From Synechococcus sp. NB0720_010 (GTDB taxonomy: Bacteria > Cyanobacteriota > Cyanobacteriia > PCC-6307 > Cyanobiaceae): a stretch of DNA of 64,000 nt. Under the pieces are notes generated by a model. That model was given only the letters and a program-made list of their open reading frames with translations. It made no database searches and was not told the origin of the DNA. This document shows positions 9,986-19,261 of the stretch, in pieces; within the stretch, counting starts at the first letter, position 1; the number at the start of each line of letters is the position of its first letter. A program made the position numbers and the translations under genes. Where the stretch lies: positions 558,001 through 622,000 of the forward strand of contig NZ_CP090898.1 in NCBI RefSeq assembly GCF_023078835.1, read 5' to 3'.

Positions 9986-11383
9986 TTAGCGACTCTCCCG
10001 TAGTGCTGAATCCATCGTCCGAGTGAACGGCTGGAAGAGATAACGCAGGACGCTGCGGCGTTGCCCCTGGATATCCGCAACCAGAGGCATCCCCGCTTGA
10101 ATCGGAAATGTCTTGCGGCGCTGATCCACAAACTGCCGGTCCAGCTCCACCCGTGCCAGGTAGTAGTAGGCACGGGTATCCGGATCTTGCACCGTGGTGC
10201 CTGCCAAACTCAGCACCTTGCCGGGCACAGAGCCATAAATGGTGGAATCAAACGGCTGGAGCTTCACGTCCACCCGCTGCCCCACCTTCACAAAGCCAAT
10301 GTCTTTGGATGGCACCCGCACCTCCACCAACTTCTTACTGCCAGTCGGAACGACCTGCAGAACCACAGCACCTGGACCCACCACAGCACCCGGGGCCTTG
10401 TAGCGCAGGTCGCTGATCACCCCACTGACCGGGGCCGTGACCTTGGTGCGCTCGAGCTGGTTGCGCACTTTTTTGATGTTTTCTGCCACCACAGCCTCTT
10501 CGCTCACCAACTCTGCGATTTGTGAGTTGTTCTCGAAATGCAGGCCGGATTCCACGCCCTTCAGGTTGGCTTGGGCCTGGCTCAAGGCCTTGCGCGCTTC
10601 ATTCCGCGCCCCCTTCATCTCCGCCAGCTGCGTCTTGGTATGGAGCAACTGCAACCTTGAGGCCCCGCCGGACTCCTGAAGCGACGCCCACATCGCAACC
10701 TGCTGGGTTTGGAGATTGATCTGCTCGTTCAACCCCTCGACTTCCGCCTGCTTCTGCTGCACCGTGGCCCGAGCAGCGGCCAGCTGATCAGCTCGATTGG
10801 CAAGGCGGCTGGTCAACAGCTGTTGCTGGGCAGCACTGACCTTGTTGCCCTGCTCGATCCCCTGGAGATCGCCAACCGAGAGGGTTGCGTCACCACGAAT
10901 CGCCGCCTGTAGTTGCTTTTGCTGCAGCAACAGGTTCTTGAGCTTCTGCTCAGCTGCGTCATATTCGCTGCCCACCAACTTGGGGCTGAGCTCCAGCAAC
11001 ACCTGTCCCTCTTTGACCTCCTGGCCATCGCGGACATCCACCTTGGAGACAATCCCTCCCTCCAAGTGCTGGACCACATTCACCGCTCCCTCTGGCACGA
11101 CCTCACCGGAAGCCTGAACGACCTGAGTCAACGGAGTCAGGGCCGCCCAGGGGACAAACAAAGCTGCTGCACCACCGAGGAAGTACAAGGACAGGCGCAG
11201 GTGACGGTTGTCCGGCTTTTGCTCGAGATCAAGGGCCTGGGATAAGCGCTGATGTCCAACCAACGCCGCCACGTCGGATTGATCCAAACCAGGAAGCTTG
11301 GCGAACCAGCCGGCAGAGGGGGGGGAGGATGCGCCCTCATCCTTGCTTGGCTCAGGGTTGGCGTTGACAGAGGAGGAAGTCAT
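9986..11383 (-). CDS. HlyD-family membrane fusion protein of type I secretion
   Basis: A 465-residue adaptor that would link the inner-membrane ABC exporter to an outer-membrane channel. Visible architecture: a cytoplasmic N-terminus of about 60 residues, one membrane segment at about 62-84, a biotinyl-lipoyl-like first half near residues 90-130 (GGIVSKVDVRDGQEVKEGQ), a long Gln/Ala/Leu-rich coiled-coil hairpin at about 140-290, the second lipoyl half (TKVTAPVSGVISDL), and a beta-barrel C-terminus. Length and order match HlyD/LapC/PrsE proteins. It starts 35 bases after the ABC gene stop, in the same operon, and precedes the giant substrate gene by 191 bases. No TolC homologue is present in the window, so the outer-membrane channel must be encoded elsewhere. 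Confidence 0.93.
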   Translation of the reverse strand: MTSSSVNANPEPSKDEGASSPPSAGWFAKLPGLDQSDVAALVGHQRLSQALDLEQKPDNRHLRLSLYFLGGAAALFVPWAALTPLTQVVQASGEVVPEGAVNVVQHLEGGIVSKVDVRDGQEVKEGQVLLELSPKLVGSEYDAAEQKLKNLLLQQKQLQAAIRGDATLSVGDLQGIEQGNKVSAAQQQLLTSRLANRADQLAAARATVQQKQAEVEGLNEQINLQTQQVAMWASLQESGGASRLQLLHTKTQLAEMKGARNEARKALSQAQANLKGVESGLHFENNSQIAELVSEEAVVAENIKKVRNQLERTKVTAPVSGVISDLRYKAPGAVVGPGAVVLQVVPTGSKKLVEVRVPSKDIGFVKVGQRVDVKLQPFDSTIYGSVPGKVLSLAGTTVQDPDTRAYYYLARVELDRQFVDQRRKTFPIQAGMPLVADIQGQRRSVLRYLFQPFTRTMDSALRESR

Positions 11384-11418
11384 GGCATGAAGAGAAAATG
11401 GTGAACGGTGGATTGGAT

Positions 11419-13563
11419 CTAGGGCCTGTTTTGAAGCCGTTGGCGTAACTCCTCGGGAGTGCCCTGGAAGGTGGTCACCCCTTTGTCGAGAATGCAGAGC
11501 TGATCGACCTTCTCAAGTAACAAGCGGTTGTCGGTGGCGATGACAACACTGCGCGGGTGGCCGCTGAAGAACGACACCCGAAAAGAGGGAAGGGCCTCGA
11601 GAAAGATTTGGAATTGATCCGGAGATAACCCCTGACTGAGGTCGTCGATCAACAGGATTGGGGTGTCTTTAATCAGGGCCTGCGCCAGGGAGAACAAACG
11701 CAATACCCCATGGGGCAGCTGATAAACAAATGCCTCATCCAGGGAGGTGTCGAGCCCGTCAGGCAATGATTCCAGATAGTCCAAGATCCCGATGCGTTCG
11801 CAAATCGAGCGCACGTGGGGTGGCGTCACGTCGGGATTCATCGCCATCAGGTTGGAGAGCACCGTCCCAGGCAGCAGCTCTGAGCGCTCCATCACGAAAG
11901 CGATGTTGCTTTGAATCAGATCAGGACTGAACTGGCGATAGTCAACACCGTCAAAGAGCAATGAGCCATTGGAGAGCGGATACAGCTGATCAATCACCCG
12001 CAACACCGCACTTTTGCCGCAACCGGCTTTCCCCGTCAGAGCCAGGATTTGGCCGGGTTCCACCGAGAGGGAGACCCGCGTCAAAGCCAAACTGCTGTCA
12101 CGACCCAATCGACAGGTGCCGGAATCCAAGAGGACCGAGCCATAGAGCCGATGATGCGGTGATTCAGCCGCCATCCGGGTGGATTGACGAAGCTTGAAAA
12201 ACTGATCCAGTTGAGCGAACTGCTTGCGCATCGAACTCAAACGCAACATCGCGTTCATCAACTGCTGGAAGGGTGTAAAGACCCTCCAGACGAAGAACAT
12301 TGCGGCAATCAGAGTGCCCATGGCAGCGGCACCCTCTTCGCTGTTCGAAGCGAGCCAAACGCCAAACGCCAGAGTCAACACCCCGGCCAGCTGAGAGGCG
12401 GTACTGACAACCACCTGCAGGCGCCCCAATTGGCGGTTGATCGTCAGTGCGCTACTGGTGCTCTGAGCCGAGAGACCACGCAAACGCTGCAGCCAGACCC
12501 ACTCCAAACTGGATTGCTTCACCTCCAAAAAGCGGCTCACCAACTCCTGCTGCGCCTGAGCAATTCCGATTTCACTGGAGAGGCTGAGATCAGCAGCGAC
12601 GCCGTAATAACGAGACATCACCAGGACCAAGATGGCGGTGATGCCCATCAAGACCAAGGGGATCAAGACCAAGGGGCCTGCGATCAGTGCAATCGCACCC
12701 AGATAGAGCAGGACAAAGGGAAAGTCCAGCAGGGCCAGGGCAAGTGGTCCTTGCAAATAGACCAATAGCGCATCGAGGTTGCGCTGCCGATTGCGGTAGC
12801 TGCGAGTCCCTAAGGTTTCAGTCTGGTTGGAGTCCAGTCCGATCGTCTTCTCAATCAGCTTCACGCCCAATAAGGCATCAAGGCGTGCCGCCAGCTGCGC
12901 CAACTGACTGCTTCTCCATTGACGTAGGGTCCAATCCAGACCAAACAACAACAAGACGCCAAGGAACAGCCAGGCTCCCGTGAAGAGGTTTTCACTGGGA
13001 ATCACGACGTTATAAACGGCCCGGATGTAAAAGGGCACGACCAGTGCCAATAGAGCAAGCGCAAAGCTGATTCCATAGAGCAGCGAAATGCGGTGACGGA
13101 AGCGATACAGAACCTGCTGCACCAAGGCCACGCGATCGCTGGGAGGCGCTTCGTAAAAAACAACCAGGCTGCCGCCGACCGGCACATCTGCAAGACCAAC
13201 GCGACCGTCAGGATTGGCAGCCAACAGGAGACCTTGCCCGTCCCGCGACAACACATAGGGGTGCTGCTCTGGTGTCAGATAAAGCGCAGGTAGGCCGTAA
13301 CCCTGTAACTGATCCCAGCTCTGAAGACGCTCCTGGGTGCTGCCGTAGCCCAACCGCAACAGCAGGTTCCGGGCTTCCACCAGGTCCATCTGACGGGGAT
13401 CAGGACCAAACAGCTCAAACAGCTGCTCTGACCGTCCCATCCACATCAACTGCTGCAACAACAGTCGCAGGCAAAAGGCCAACGGAGCTTCGGGACTGAG
13501 CGTCAGGTCGCGAATCAACTGAGCGGGACTGCTGGATTCAGAGCCATTGCGGGACAAAGTCAT
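11419..13563 (-). CDS. ABC half-transporter with C39-like domain and degenerate ATPase, type I secretion
   Basis: A 714-residue exporter subunit. Residues 1-140 resemble a C39-like domain without a recognisable catalytic Cys/His pair (GYGLPALYLTP near 88-98), as in exporters of large RTX adhesins that recognise but do not cleave their substrate. Membrane segments lie at about 160-310 and 385-430. In the ATPase, Walker A is intact (GKAGCGKS, 511-518), but Walker B ends LLIDD (Asp for the catalytic Glu), the signature reads LPHGV instead of LSGGQ, the Q-loop Gln is replaced (FVMER), and the switch His is missing (ATDNR). It can probably bind ATP but hydrolysis looks impaired. It overlaps the upstream ABC gene by ATGA and likely forms a heterodimer with it. 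Confidence 0.9.
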   Translation of the reverse strand: MTLSRNGSESSSPAQLIRDLTLSPEAPLAFCLRLLLQQLMWMGRSEQLFELFGPDPRQMDLVEARNLLLRLGYGSTQERLQSWDQLQGYGLPALYLTPEQHPYVLSRDGQGLLLAANPDGRVGLADVPVGGSLVVFYEAPPSDRVALVQQVLYRFRHRISLLYGISFALALLALVVPFYIRAVYNVVIPSENLFTGAWLFLGVLLLFGLDWTLRQWRSSQLAQLAARLDALLGVKLIEKTIGLDSNQTETLGTRSYRNRQRNLDALLVYLQGPLALALLDFPFVLLYLGAIALIAGPLVLIPLVLMGITAILVLVMSRYYGVAADLSLSSEIGIAQAQQELVSRFLEVKQSSLEWVWLQRLRGLSAQSTSSALTINRQLGRLQVVVSTASQLAGVLTLAFGVWLASNSEEGAAAMGTLIAAMFFVWRVFTPFQQLMNAMLRLSSMRKQFAQLDQFFKLRQSTRMAAESPHHRLYGSVLLDSGTCRLGRDSSLALTRVSLSVEPGQILALTGKAGCGKSAVLRVIDQLYPLSNGSLLFDGVDYRQFSPDLIQSNIAFVMERSELLPGTVLSNLMAMNPDVTPPHVRSICERIGILDYLESLPDGLDTSLDEAFVYQLPHGVLRLFSLAQALIKDTPILLIDDLSQGLSPDQFQIFLEALPSFRVSFFSGHPRSVVIATDNRLLLEKVDQLCILDKGVTTFQGTPEELRQRLQNRP

Positions 13564-15293
13564 GACCTGGCCTCCTGCAGGGCGGATTGGAGATCAAGTT
13601 GTTGATCAGCAAGCCCGGAGAGCACCAACCCCCGACCCGCAATCAACACGGTTAAGTGGCCGTGACAGCGGTGAAGGGCCCGTGTGAGTCCATCGATAAA
13701 AGCCTTCCCGTAGGAACAATCACTGAGATCAAGAAGCAGGAGGTGAGGATTACGAGTCAGAGCCGTCACCAGGTGCGCAAGGGCTTGAGCGTCACGCGAG
13801 AGGCCCGTTGGAAGCGTTCCACCCATGGCTGTTCCATAGCCGTGGGGCAAGGCACGAACCTGGTGATCCAAGCCAGTCAGGAAGGACCAGAACAAGGCTT
13901 TTCGCCTCAGGCGACTGGGCTGAAAACAGGTGATGTTCTCCAGCAACGTCCCCTGGAAAAAAGCGCGGGATGGATCGACGTAAGCAATGTCATCCCGTAG
14001 CTCAACGCGTCGATAGGACGCGATGGGCTCACCATCCAGGGACAACTCAGGGTTAGGGCTGACCTGAATTAACTCCAGAAACAACTGCCGTACATCAACG
14101 CCAAAACGCTGGTCCCGAAGCAACACAACAGAGCCTTTCTTCGCCTCGACCAATGGAGAACCGTGCCGCGAAATGGTAAGCAGACCCCCAGATGGAAGCT
14201 GCCGGCTGCCCCCAGGACCTTCGACAGGCAAGGCCATCAGTGCGTCGTATTCATCCCTCGAAAGGCTCAAGCGGCGATAGCTGTTCCATAGCCCCATCGC
14301 TTGCTGCCAAGGGGCGAGGATCTTGCCAAGCAACAGCAGAGCAGCCGCAAGGGCACCGACGAGTAGACGATCGTTCACGACCAACAGCGCACCCCAGGTG
14401 ACGCCAGCGGCAAACGTGATCTGTCCCATCAAGGAACCAAAAGCCTGGTACTGCCCAGCGAAGGTGTTGTGCAGCATCCGGTCATAGGCCTGCTCTTCTT
14501 GAAAGCGCTCACTAGCCACCAAGAACTTCGAACCGAGGCCATTGGATTTGATCAAATCCATGGCATCGACCAACTTGTCTTGATAGGTGCGGGTCTCAAG
14601 CTCGGTTTGATCCCGACGTCGTGAGAGCCGCTCGTAGTCCCGAGCGAAGGCCAGAGCGCGAAAGAGGTAGACAATGATCGCGAGAACAGCGACCACTCCA
14701 ACGCTGCCAGCGATCAAGAACAAGACGACCACAAACAACAGCGAGAAAAGCAAATCAATGGCAGTGGTCAGCGCCTGCAAAGCACTCTCATCGCGCAGAA
14801 GATTGATGCTGTTCAAACGCTGCAAATGCCGACCTGGGGATAGTGCCAAGAAATCCGGCAGTCCCAACTGCAAGAAATGGGACACAGCCTCGACCCGCTT
14901 CTGATGCTCGACGCGAGCTCCATCAGCACCGGTCAACACCAGACGCACACTTTTGAGCCAGCCCCCCAAGATCATCAACAGCACAACACCCACGCTCAAG
15001 ACCACCAAGCTCGACATCGAGCCAGATGGGAGGACTGAAGTGAAGACGATATTGATGTAGAGCGGGGAAGCAAGCTCGAGAATATTGATCAGCACTGAAG
15101 CCACCAAGATGGGCTTGAGCTGGTAATCCGACCACTGAACATATCGCAAGGACTGGAAGAAGCGATGGGACATCGCTTCTTCCAAGAGGTCAAGTGCAGC
15201 ATTCAGCGACTGTTTGCAGCGACGAATCGATGCCGAGAGAACATGCCGGAAGCTCTTGCGCGAAAGGACCGCCTCATCAAGGCTCGAAACCAT
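13560..15293 (-). CDS. ABC half-transporter with pseudo-ATPase domain, type I secretion
   Basis: A 577-residue ABC exporter subunit, first gene of the secretion operon. Membrane segments are visible from about 62 to 330. The nucleotide-binding domain keeps the fold landmarks (FFQGTLLENI, ALPHGYGTAMGG, LLLLDLSD) but lacks a Walker A: the position expected for GxxGxGKS reads LRDQRFGVDV (392-401). Walker B has Leu for Glu, the signature reads LPTGLSRD, the Q-loop Gln is Asp (YVDPSRAFF), and the switch His is absent (LIAGRGL). This half should not bind ATP in the normal way. The frame itself is intact, so it is not a decayed pseudogene. Its start faces an MshEN-like gene across a 193-bp divergent spacer. 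Confidence 0.88.
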   Translation of the reverse strand: MVSSLDEAVLSRKSFRHVLSASIRRCKQSLNAALDLLEEAMSHRFFQSLRYVQWSDYQLKPILVASVLINILELASPLYINIVFTSVLPSGSMSSLVVLSVGVVLLMILGGWLKSVRLVLTGADGARVEHQKRVEAVSHFLQLGLPDFLALSPGRHLQRLNSINLLRDESALQALTTAIDLLFSLLFVVVLFLIAGSVGVVAVLAIIVYLFRALAFARDYERLSRRRDQTELETRTYQDKLVDAMDLIKSNGLGSKFLVASERFQEEQAYDRMLHNTFAGQYQAFGSLMGQITFAAGVTWGALLVVNDRLLVGALAAALLLLGKILAPWQQAMGLWNSYRRLSLSRDEYDALMALPVEGPGGSRQLPSGGLLTISRHGSPLVEAKKGSVVLLRDQRFGVDVRQLFLELIQVSPNPELSLDGEPIASYRRVELRDDIAYVDPSRAFFQGTLLENITCFQPSRLRRKALFWSFLTGLDHQVRALPHGYGTAMGGTLPTGLSRDAQALAHLVTALTRNPHLLLLDLSDCSYGKAFIDGLTRALHRCHGHLTVLIAGRGLVLSGLADQQLDLQSALQEARS

Positions 15294-15486
15294 GTGCCCC
15301 CAAAATTGCCTGCCAAAAACATATGCAGCTCCAAGCCCGCTGAAGGCGCCAGGGGAACTCTTAACAAAGGGAATCGTTTCGCGTCGCTTTTCGAAATATA
15401 AGCATCAAGCAACCTTCATCAGCCGGCGACAGGATTCAATCTGATTAGTCTTCGGGACAACCAAGCAAAGCGGTGAGGACCAGCTC

Positions 15487-16167
15487 GTGTTTCGTTTTCA
15501 GCTATCCACTGAGCGCAATCAAGTGGAATTGATCGCCAATGGACAAGGACAATCCATACCCTTTCAGGTGATCGGTCCGGCGACCGAGATAGCTTTTGTT
15601 GAGGAGTTAGTCGAACAGCACTTTGGCTCATTGTGTGTCAAGCCAGGGGATCTACTGGACTTTCTCCAGAATGACCCCTGGATTCAAGAAACCTTTCAGA
15701 GCCCAACTGTGATCGAAGGAGAACTCGAAGCAGCCCTACTCGATGCTGAGGCCGAGAAAGACTTCTTTCAGACGAAGCCCCTTGGCCAAAAGTTGGTCAG
15801 TGCAGGAGTGATCAATCTGGACGAACTCGAGCAACTCCTATTGGATTATCAACCATTTGCTGCCAACCAGCGTTTGGGTGAATTCCTCAGGTTGAATCTT
15901 AAAGTCTCTGGACCGATGCTGGAATTACTAATTAATCCGTCGCTCTATGCCGATCGAGGCTTCAATGACCAGCGCCTCGGAGAACGCCTGAAAGAGCTAG
16001 AGCTCATCAGCGAGGACAGACTCAATCAAGCCCTGGCCAGCCAGCGGATGAATGGCAAGCGACTTGGAGAGATCCTGGCCAACCAAGGGGTGATTTCAGA
16101 GCAGATGGCCAAGTTCTTTAGTGAGGCTCAACTCACACCAGCCGGCGAGATTGAATTCGCGAGTTAG
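15487..16167 (+). CDS. Stand-alone MshEN-like protein, possible cyclic-di-GMP receptor
   Basis: A 226-residue soluble protein starting at GTG. Residues 98-215 contain four copies of the pattern RLGxx(L/I/V)(L/I/V)xxG(L/I/V)(L/I/V)xxxxLxxxLxxQ: at 98 (PLGQKLVSAGVI), 129 (RLGEFLRLNL), 163 (RLGERLKELELI) and 192 (RLGEILANQGVI). The last two are 24 residues each with a 5-residue spacer, the arrangement described for cyclic-di-GMP-binding MshEN domains; some Gly and Arg positions are substituted. The N-terminal 95 residues are not recognised. No ATPase follows, unlike MshE, PilB or GspE. It is divergent from the secretion operon and its stop overlaps folP by 4 bases convergently. Inferred role: cyclic-di-GMP-responsive partner or regulator of the exporter. 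The fold call is from motif pattern only. Confidence 0.7.
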   Translation: MFRFQLSTERNQVELIANGQGQSIPFQVIGPATEIAFVEELVEQHFGSLCVKPGDLLDFLQNDPWIQETFQSPTVIEGELEAALLDAEAEKDFFQTKPLGQKLVSAGVINLDELEQLLLDYQPFAANQRLGEFLRLNLKVSGPMLELLINPSLYADRGFNDQRLGERLKELELISEDRLNQALASQRMNGKRLGEILANQGVISEQMAKFFSEAQLTPAGEIEFAS

Positions 16168-16997
16168 GCCCAAAGCGCATCCGCCATGCGTGCCACCTGG
16201 ACAATGGCCGCTCCATCGTGAACACGGACCACATCCACACCAGCCGCGACGCAACGGGCAACGACAGCTGCAGTACCCCAGAGTCGAGCCTTAGGGCGGG
16301 GCTCATCCAAAACAGCTCCGATAAAGCGCTTGCGCGAAGGCCCAACGAGAAGCGGGATGCCATCCGCCTTGAGCTGCTCAAGTCCCTTGAGCAGCTCAAG
16401 ATTCTGTTCAGTGGTTTTGGCAAACCCCAAGCCTGGATCCCAAATCAAGCGCTCCATGCGAACACCCGCAGCAAGAGCGCGCTCGGTGGCATGCCGCAGC
16501 TCCCTGAGAACGACAGTAATCACACCCTCAGGGCCGTAGTCCGTCAACGAATCCATGGAGTGGCTGTCCCCTCTGGAGTGCATCAGCACATAGGGGCAGT
16601 CCGCTGCGGCGACAACAGCCAACAAATCGGGATCCCGAACGCCGCCGCTGATGTCGTTAATCCAATCCGCTCCAGCTTCAATGGCTCGCTGAGCGACGCA
16701 GGCCCGATACGTGTCCACCGAGATCAGCGGCTGACCCAATCCCGGCGGGAAGGCTGATCGAATCGCCTGGAGACTGGGGAGGAGGCGATTGAGCTCCTCT
16801 ACACCGCCGACATCCTCTGCACCAGGACGGGTGCTTTGGGCGCCAAGATCCAAAACCCCCACACCTGCTTTGACCAATGTCTTGGCCTGCCGCAAGGCCT
16901 GGTCTGGAGAGCGAAAGCGACCACCGTCACTGAAGGAATCGGGGGTGAGATTGATCACCCCCATCACCTGGGTTGGTTGGCCCAAGGGCCTTGCCAT
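16164..16997 (-). CDS. folP: Dihydropteroate synthase
   Basis: A 277-residue enzyme condensing p-aminobenzoate with the pterin pyrophosphate in folate synthesis; this is the sulfonamide target. Diagnostic motifs are GVINLTPDSFSDGG near the N-terminus, LDLGAQSTRPGA around residue 50, and DVVRVHDGA near the end (the RxH motif). The length is normal for the family and the protein is cytosolic. It overlaps tpiA by one base, so the two are translationally coupled in the same minus-strand run that begins with the GGDEF/lipoprotein pair. Confidence 0.96.
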   Translation of the reverse strand: MARPLGQPTQVMGVINLTPDSFSDGGRFRSPDQALRQAKTLVKAGVGVLDLGAQSTRPGAEDVGGVEELNRLLPSLQAIRSAFPPGLGQPLISVDTYRACVAQRAIEAGADWINDISGGVRDPDLLAVVAAADCPYVLMHSRGDSHSMDSLTDYGPEGVITVVLRELRHATERALAAGVRMERLIWDPGLGFAKTTEQNLELLKGLEQLKADGIPLLVGPSRKRFIGAVLDEPRPKARLWGTAAVVARCVAAGVDVVRVHDGAAIVQVARMADALWA

Positions 16998-17737
16998 CAG
17001 ACCGGCTGGTAGTTCGCAATGCGAGCGAAGCCCTCTGGATCCAGGGAAGCCCCACCCACGAGAACGCCGTCGATATCGCTCTGGGCCATCAACTGGTCAA
17101 TCGTTCCTGGATTCACAGAACCGCCGTACTGCACCACCACGTCGGAATAACCAACCCAGTCTCGAATCAGTCCGCAGATCCGATTGGCTTCAGCCGCTTC
17201 ACAGGTTTTGCCCGTGCCAATGGCCCAAATCGGTTCGTAGGCAATGATCAATCGGCTGTGATCCAAGCCATCCACCCCTTGCTGCACCTGGCGGCGGATC
17301 ACCTTCTCTGCTTCCCCTGCCTCCCGCTGCGAATCGCTCTCGCCAACGCACAGGATCGGGGTGATGCCGTGCTTCTGGGCACTACGGGCCCGAAGATTGA
17401 TTTGCTCGTCAGTCTCGCTGTAGTACTTGCGTGGCTCACTGTGGCCAACAATGGCGTGACTCACTCCATGCTCGAGGAGCATGCCGGCAGAGACCATCCC
17501 CGTAAAGGCGCCCTTCTCTTGCCAGTGGATGTTCTGAGCCGCAATCCGTATCCCACTGCCCGCCAGGGAACTGCTCAAGCTGGCGATGGCCGTAAAAGGA
17601 GGCGCCAGAACCACCTCACGATCGCTAGGAAGGCCGGCCACCAGAGGCTTGAAGCTCTCAGCAAAGGCCTGCGCTTCAGCGCAGGTCATATGCATCTTCC
17701 AATTGCCCGCGATGACAGCCTTCCGCACTGCGTTCAT
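16997..17737 (-). CDS. tpiA: Triose-phosphate isomerase
   Basis: A 246-residue enzyme interconverting dihydroxyacetone phosphate and glyceraldehyde 3-phosphate in glycolysis and the Calvin cycle. The catalytic Lys lies in GNWKMH (residue 13), the catalytic His in IVGHSEPR, and the catalytic Glu in [12 protein letters not shown]; the phosphate loop VQYGGSVN is also present. Full length, cytosolic. It is followed with a one-base overlap by folP and preceded 36 bases upstream by a small S4 protein gene. Confidence 0.98.
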   Translation of the reverse strand: MNAVRKAVIAGNWKMHMTCAEAQAFAESFKPLVAGLPSDREVVLAPPFTAIASLSSSLAGSGIRIAAQNIHWQEKGAFTGMVSAGMLLEHGVSHAIVGHSEPRKYYSETDEQINLRARSAQKHGITPILCVGESDSQREAGEAEKVIRRQVQQGVDGLDHSRLIIAYEPIWAIGTGKTCEAAEANRICGLIRDWVGYSDVVVQYGGSVNPGTIDQLMAQSDIDGVLVGGASLDPEGFARIANYQPV

Positions 17738-17773
17738 AGGTCGACTAGCGATCCAACCTAAGGTCTGGGGTCC

Positions 17774-17998
17774 TCAGCGAAGGTCGAGCTGCTGAGGTAC
17801 GAGAACTGTCTGACCAGCGAACTCGACCCGGTCGCCGGCTTTCAGCTTCCGACCACGCTGGGTCTCCTGGAAGCCATTGACCCGGACCTCCCCGCCCTGA
17901 ATGCGCTGCTTGGCTTCACCGCCTGTGAAGACCAAGCCTTGCCATTTCAGAAATTGATCCAGGCGAATGGGCTCGGAGGTCCCCAGGGGTGTGGTCAC
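17774..17998 (-). CDS. Small S4-domain RNA-binding protein
   Basis: A 74-residue protein made of little more than one S4 domain: IRLDQFLKWQGLVFTGGEAKQRIQGGEVRVNG followed by a basic GRKLKAGDRVEF strand. This matches the YbcJ/RlbA-type single S4 proteins, which bind structured RNA, probably ribosomal. It lies 9 bases downstream of the GGDEF gene and 36 bases upstream of tpiA, so it is likely in the same transcript. Specific target unknown. Confidence 0.88.
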   Translation of the reverse strand: MTTPLGTSEPIRLDQFLKWQGLVFTGGEAKQRIQGGEVRVNGFQETQRGRKLKAGDRVEFAGQTVLVPQQLDLR

Positions 17999-18007
17999 GC
18001 TGTCAAC

Positions 18008-19261
18008 TCATGCCAGTTGCATTGTCCAACCCTGAGTCCCCGCCTCTTTTGGTGGAACCAGGTTGTTTCCACCATTGCCTTTAGCCGCATAGAGACCCAC
18101 GTCTGCAGCAGCCAAGAGCTCATCGATGTTGCAGACCCGTGCCAAACGTGAATCCGCCATGCCGATCGACAATGTGAACTGGACAAGAGACCCGTCATTC
18201 AGCCGCCAGGAACGGGCTGCAACCTGACGGCGTAAGGACTCCAGAACAGCAGCCGCTTCTTCAGCGGACTCCAGCATCAGAACAGCAAATTCATCGCCTC
18301 CGAGGCGACCAATCAGATCGCCAGAGGGAATCACGTCACGAAAGAGTGTGGATAACTGACAGATCACTTCGTCCCCGGCGGGGTGACCATAGGTATCGTT
18401 AATCGATTTAAAACGATCGATATCAATCAAAGCGACAACACATAGGCAGTGATTTTGGTTGAACTGTCCAATCTGCTGGGTAGCCATCTCAAAAAAGGAA
18501 CGACGATTAAAAACGCCAGACAAAGAATCGACTTGAGCCAATCCCAATAACTCAGGCAAAAGGCGGCGACGCAAAAAGAACACCAGCGCCGTTTCCGTCA
18601 GAAAGAGTGGTGCAAAGCCTGCAAGAAAAACGAGCGCAATCCACCGGGACCAGCGCTGAGTCACTGGAGACAGATCAAGCTCGAGCACCAATAGCCCACG
18701 GGTCCCGAGATCAGGCCGCCCCTCAATCGCCAAGGGAGTCGGAGCAATGTGGACCAGTCGCTCACCACCGAAGGCCGGGATGAATCCTAGAAACTGATTA
18801 ACCGGTTGAACAGAATGGCAAGCGGCAGCCGCATCTGCTGGACGAAGGCACGTCAACAAATCACTCGAGTTTTCTCCAAGCCTTATCCACCAGCTGAGGC
18901 CAAAGACTGAACTACCCAGCATCGTGTTGTCATTCGCGGCAATGACTCTTCCACCTGGACCGAGAAGAACAGCCGAGTGCAAGCCTCTAGAAGCGGCTTT
19001 GAGCTGGAGCTCTCGCTGGACTTCCTCGACGGGTTGATAACTGGTGACGCTACGAGCAAGGTCGTGCTCAATGGAGCGTGCCTGGAGTTCTGCCTCTCTC
19101 ATAGCGGCATGCACAACCAGAAATCCGCTAACCCCAACCAAAAGGCAAGATCCCAAAGCGGTCACAAGTAGGGACAGGAAGATCAATTCCTGATTCACCC
19201 GTTGATGCAGAAGACCCTTGGTTGAGGGAACCAGTCGCTGGACTGATCGGAGGTGACTCAT
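18008..19261 (-). CDS. Membrane-bound diguanylate cyclase (GGDEF)
   Basis: A 417-residue protein: membrane segment at about 26-48, an extracytoplasmic domain of about 155 residues, second membrane segment at about 207-229, and a C-terminal GGDEF domain with an intact GGDEF at 321-325 and the metal-binding stretch DIDRFKSINDTYGH. The predicted product is cyclic-di-GMP. The inhibitory RxxD site expected just upstream of GGDEF reads PSGD, so product inhibition through this site is unlikely. Its start overlaps the stop of the substrate-binding-like lipoprotein by 4 bases, so the two are probably a sensory pair in which the lipoprotein presents a ligand to the periplasmic domain, comparable to NspS with MbaA. 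The sensor domain family is not recognised. Confidence 0.93.
   Translation of the reverse strand: MSHLRSVQRLVPSTKGLLHQRVNQELIFLSLLVTALGSCLLVGVSGFLVVHAAMREAELQARSIEHDLARSVTSYQPVEEVQRELQLKAASRGLHSAVLLGPGGRVIAANDNTMLGSSVFGLSWWIRLGENSSDLLTCLRPADAAAACHSVQPVNQFLGFIPAFGGERLVHIAPTPLAIEGRPDLGTRGLLVLELDLSPVTQRWSRWIALVFLAGFAPLFLTETALVFFLRRRLLPELLGLAQVDSLSGVFNRRSFFEMATQQIGQFNQNHCLCVVALIDIDRFKSINDTYGHPAGDEVICQLSTLFRDVIPSGDLIGRLGGDEFAVLMLESAEEAAAVLESLRRQVAARSWRLNDGSLVQFTLSIGMADSRLARVCNIDELLAAADVGLYAAKGNGGNNLVPPKEAGTQGWTMQLA

Noticed and set aside
11419-15293. Calling the two ABC genes pseudogenes because of lost ATPase motifs
   Set aside because: Both frames are full length, without stops or frameshifts, and are translationally coupled; the loss is limited to catalytic residues.
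15294-15486. Promoters in the divergent space between the ABC operon and the MshEN-like gene
   Set aside because: A TATAAG near 15396 could be a -10 element, but no matching -35 at proper spacing was convincing, so no promoter is annotated.
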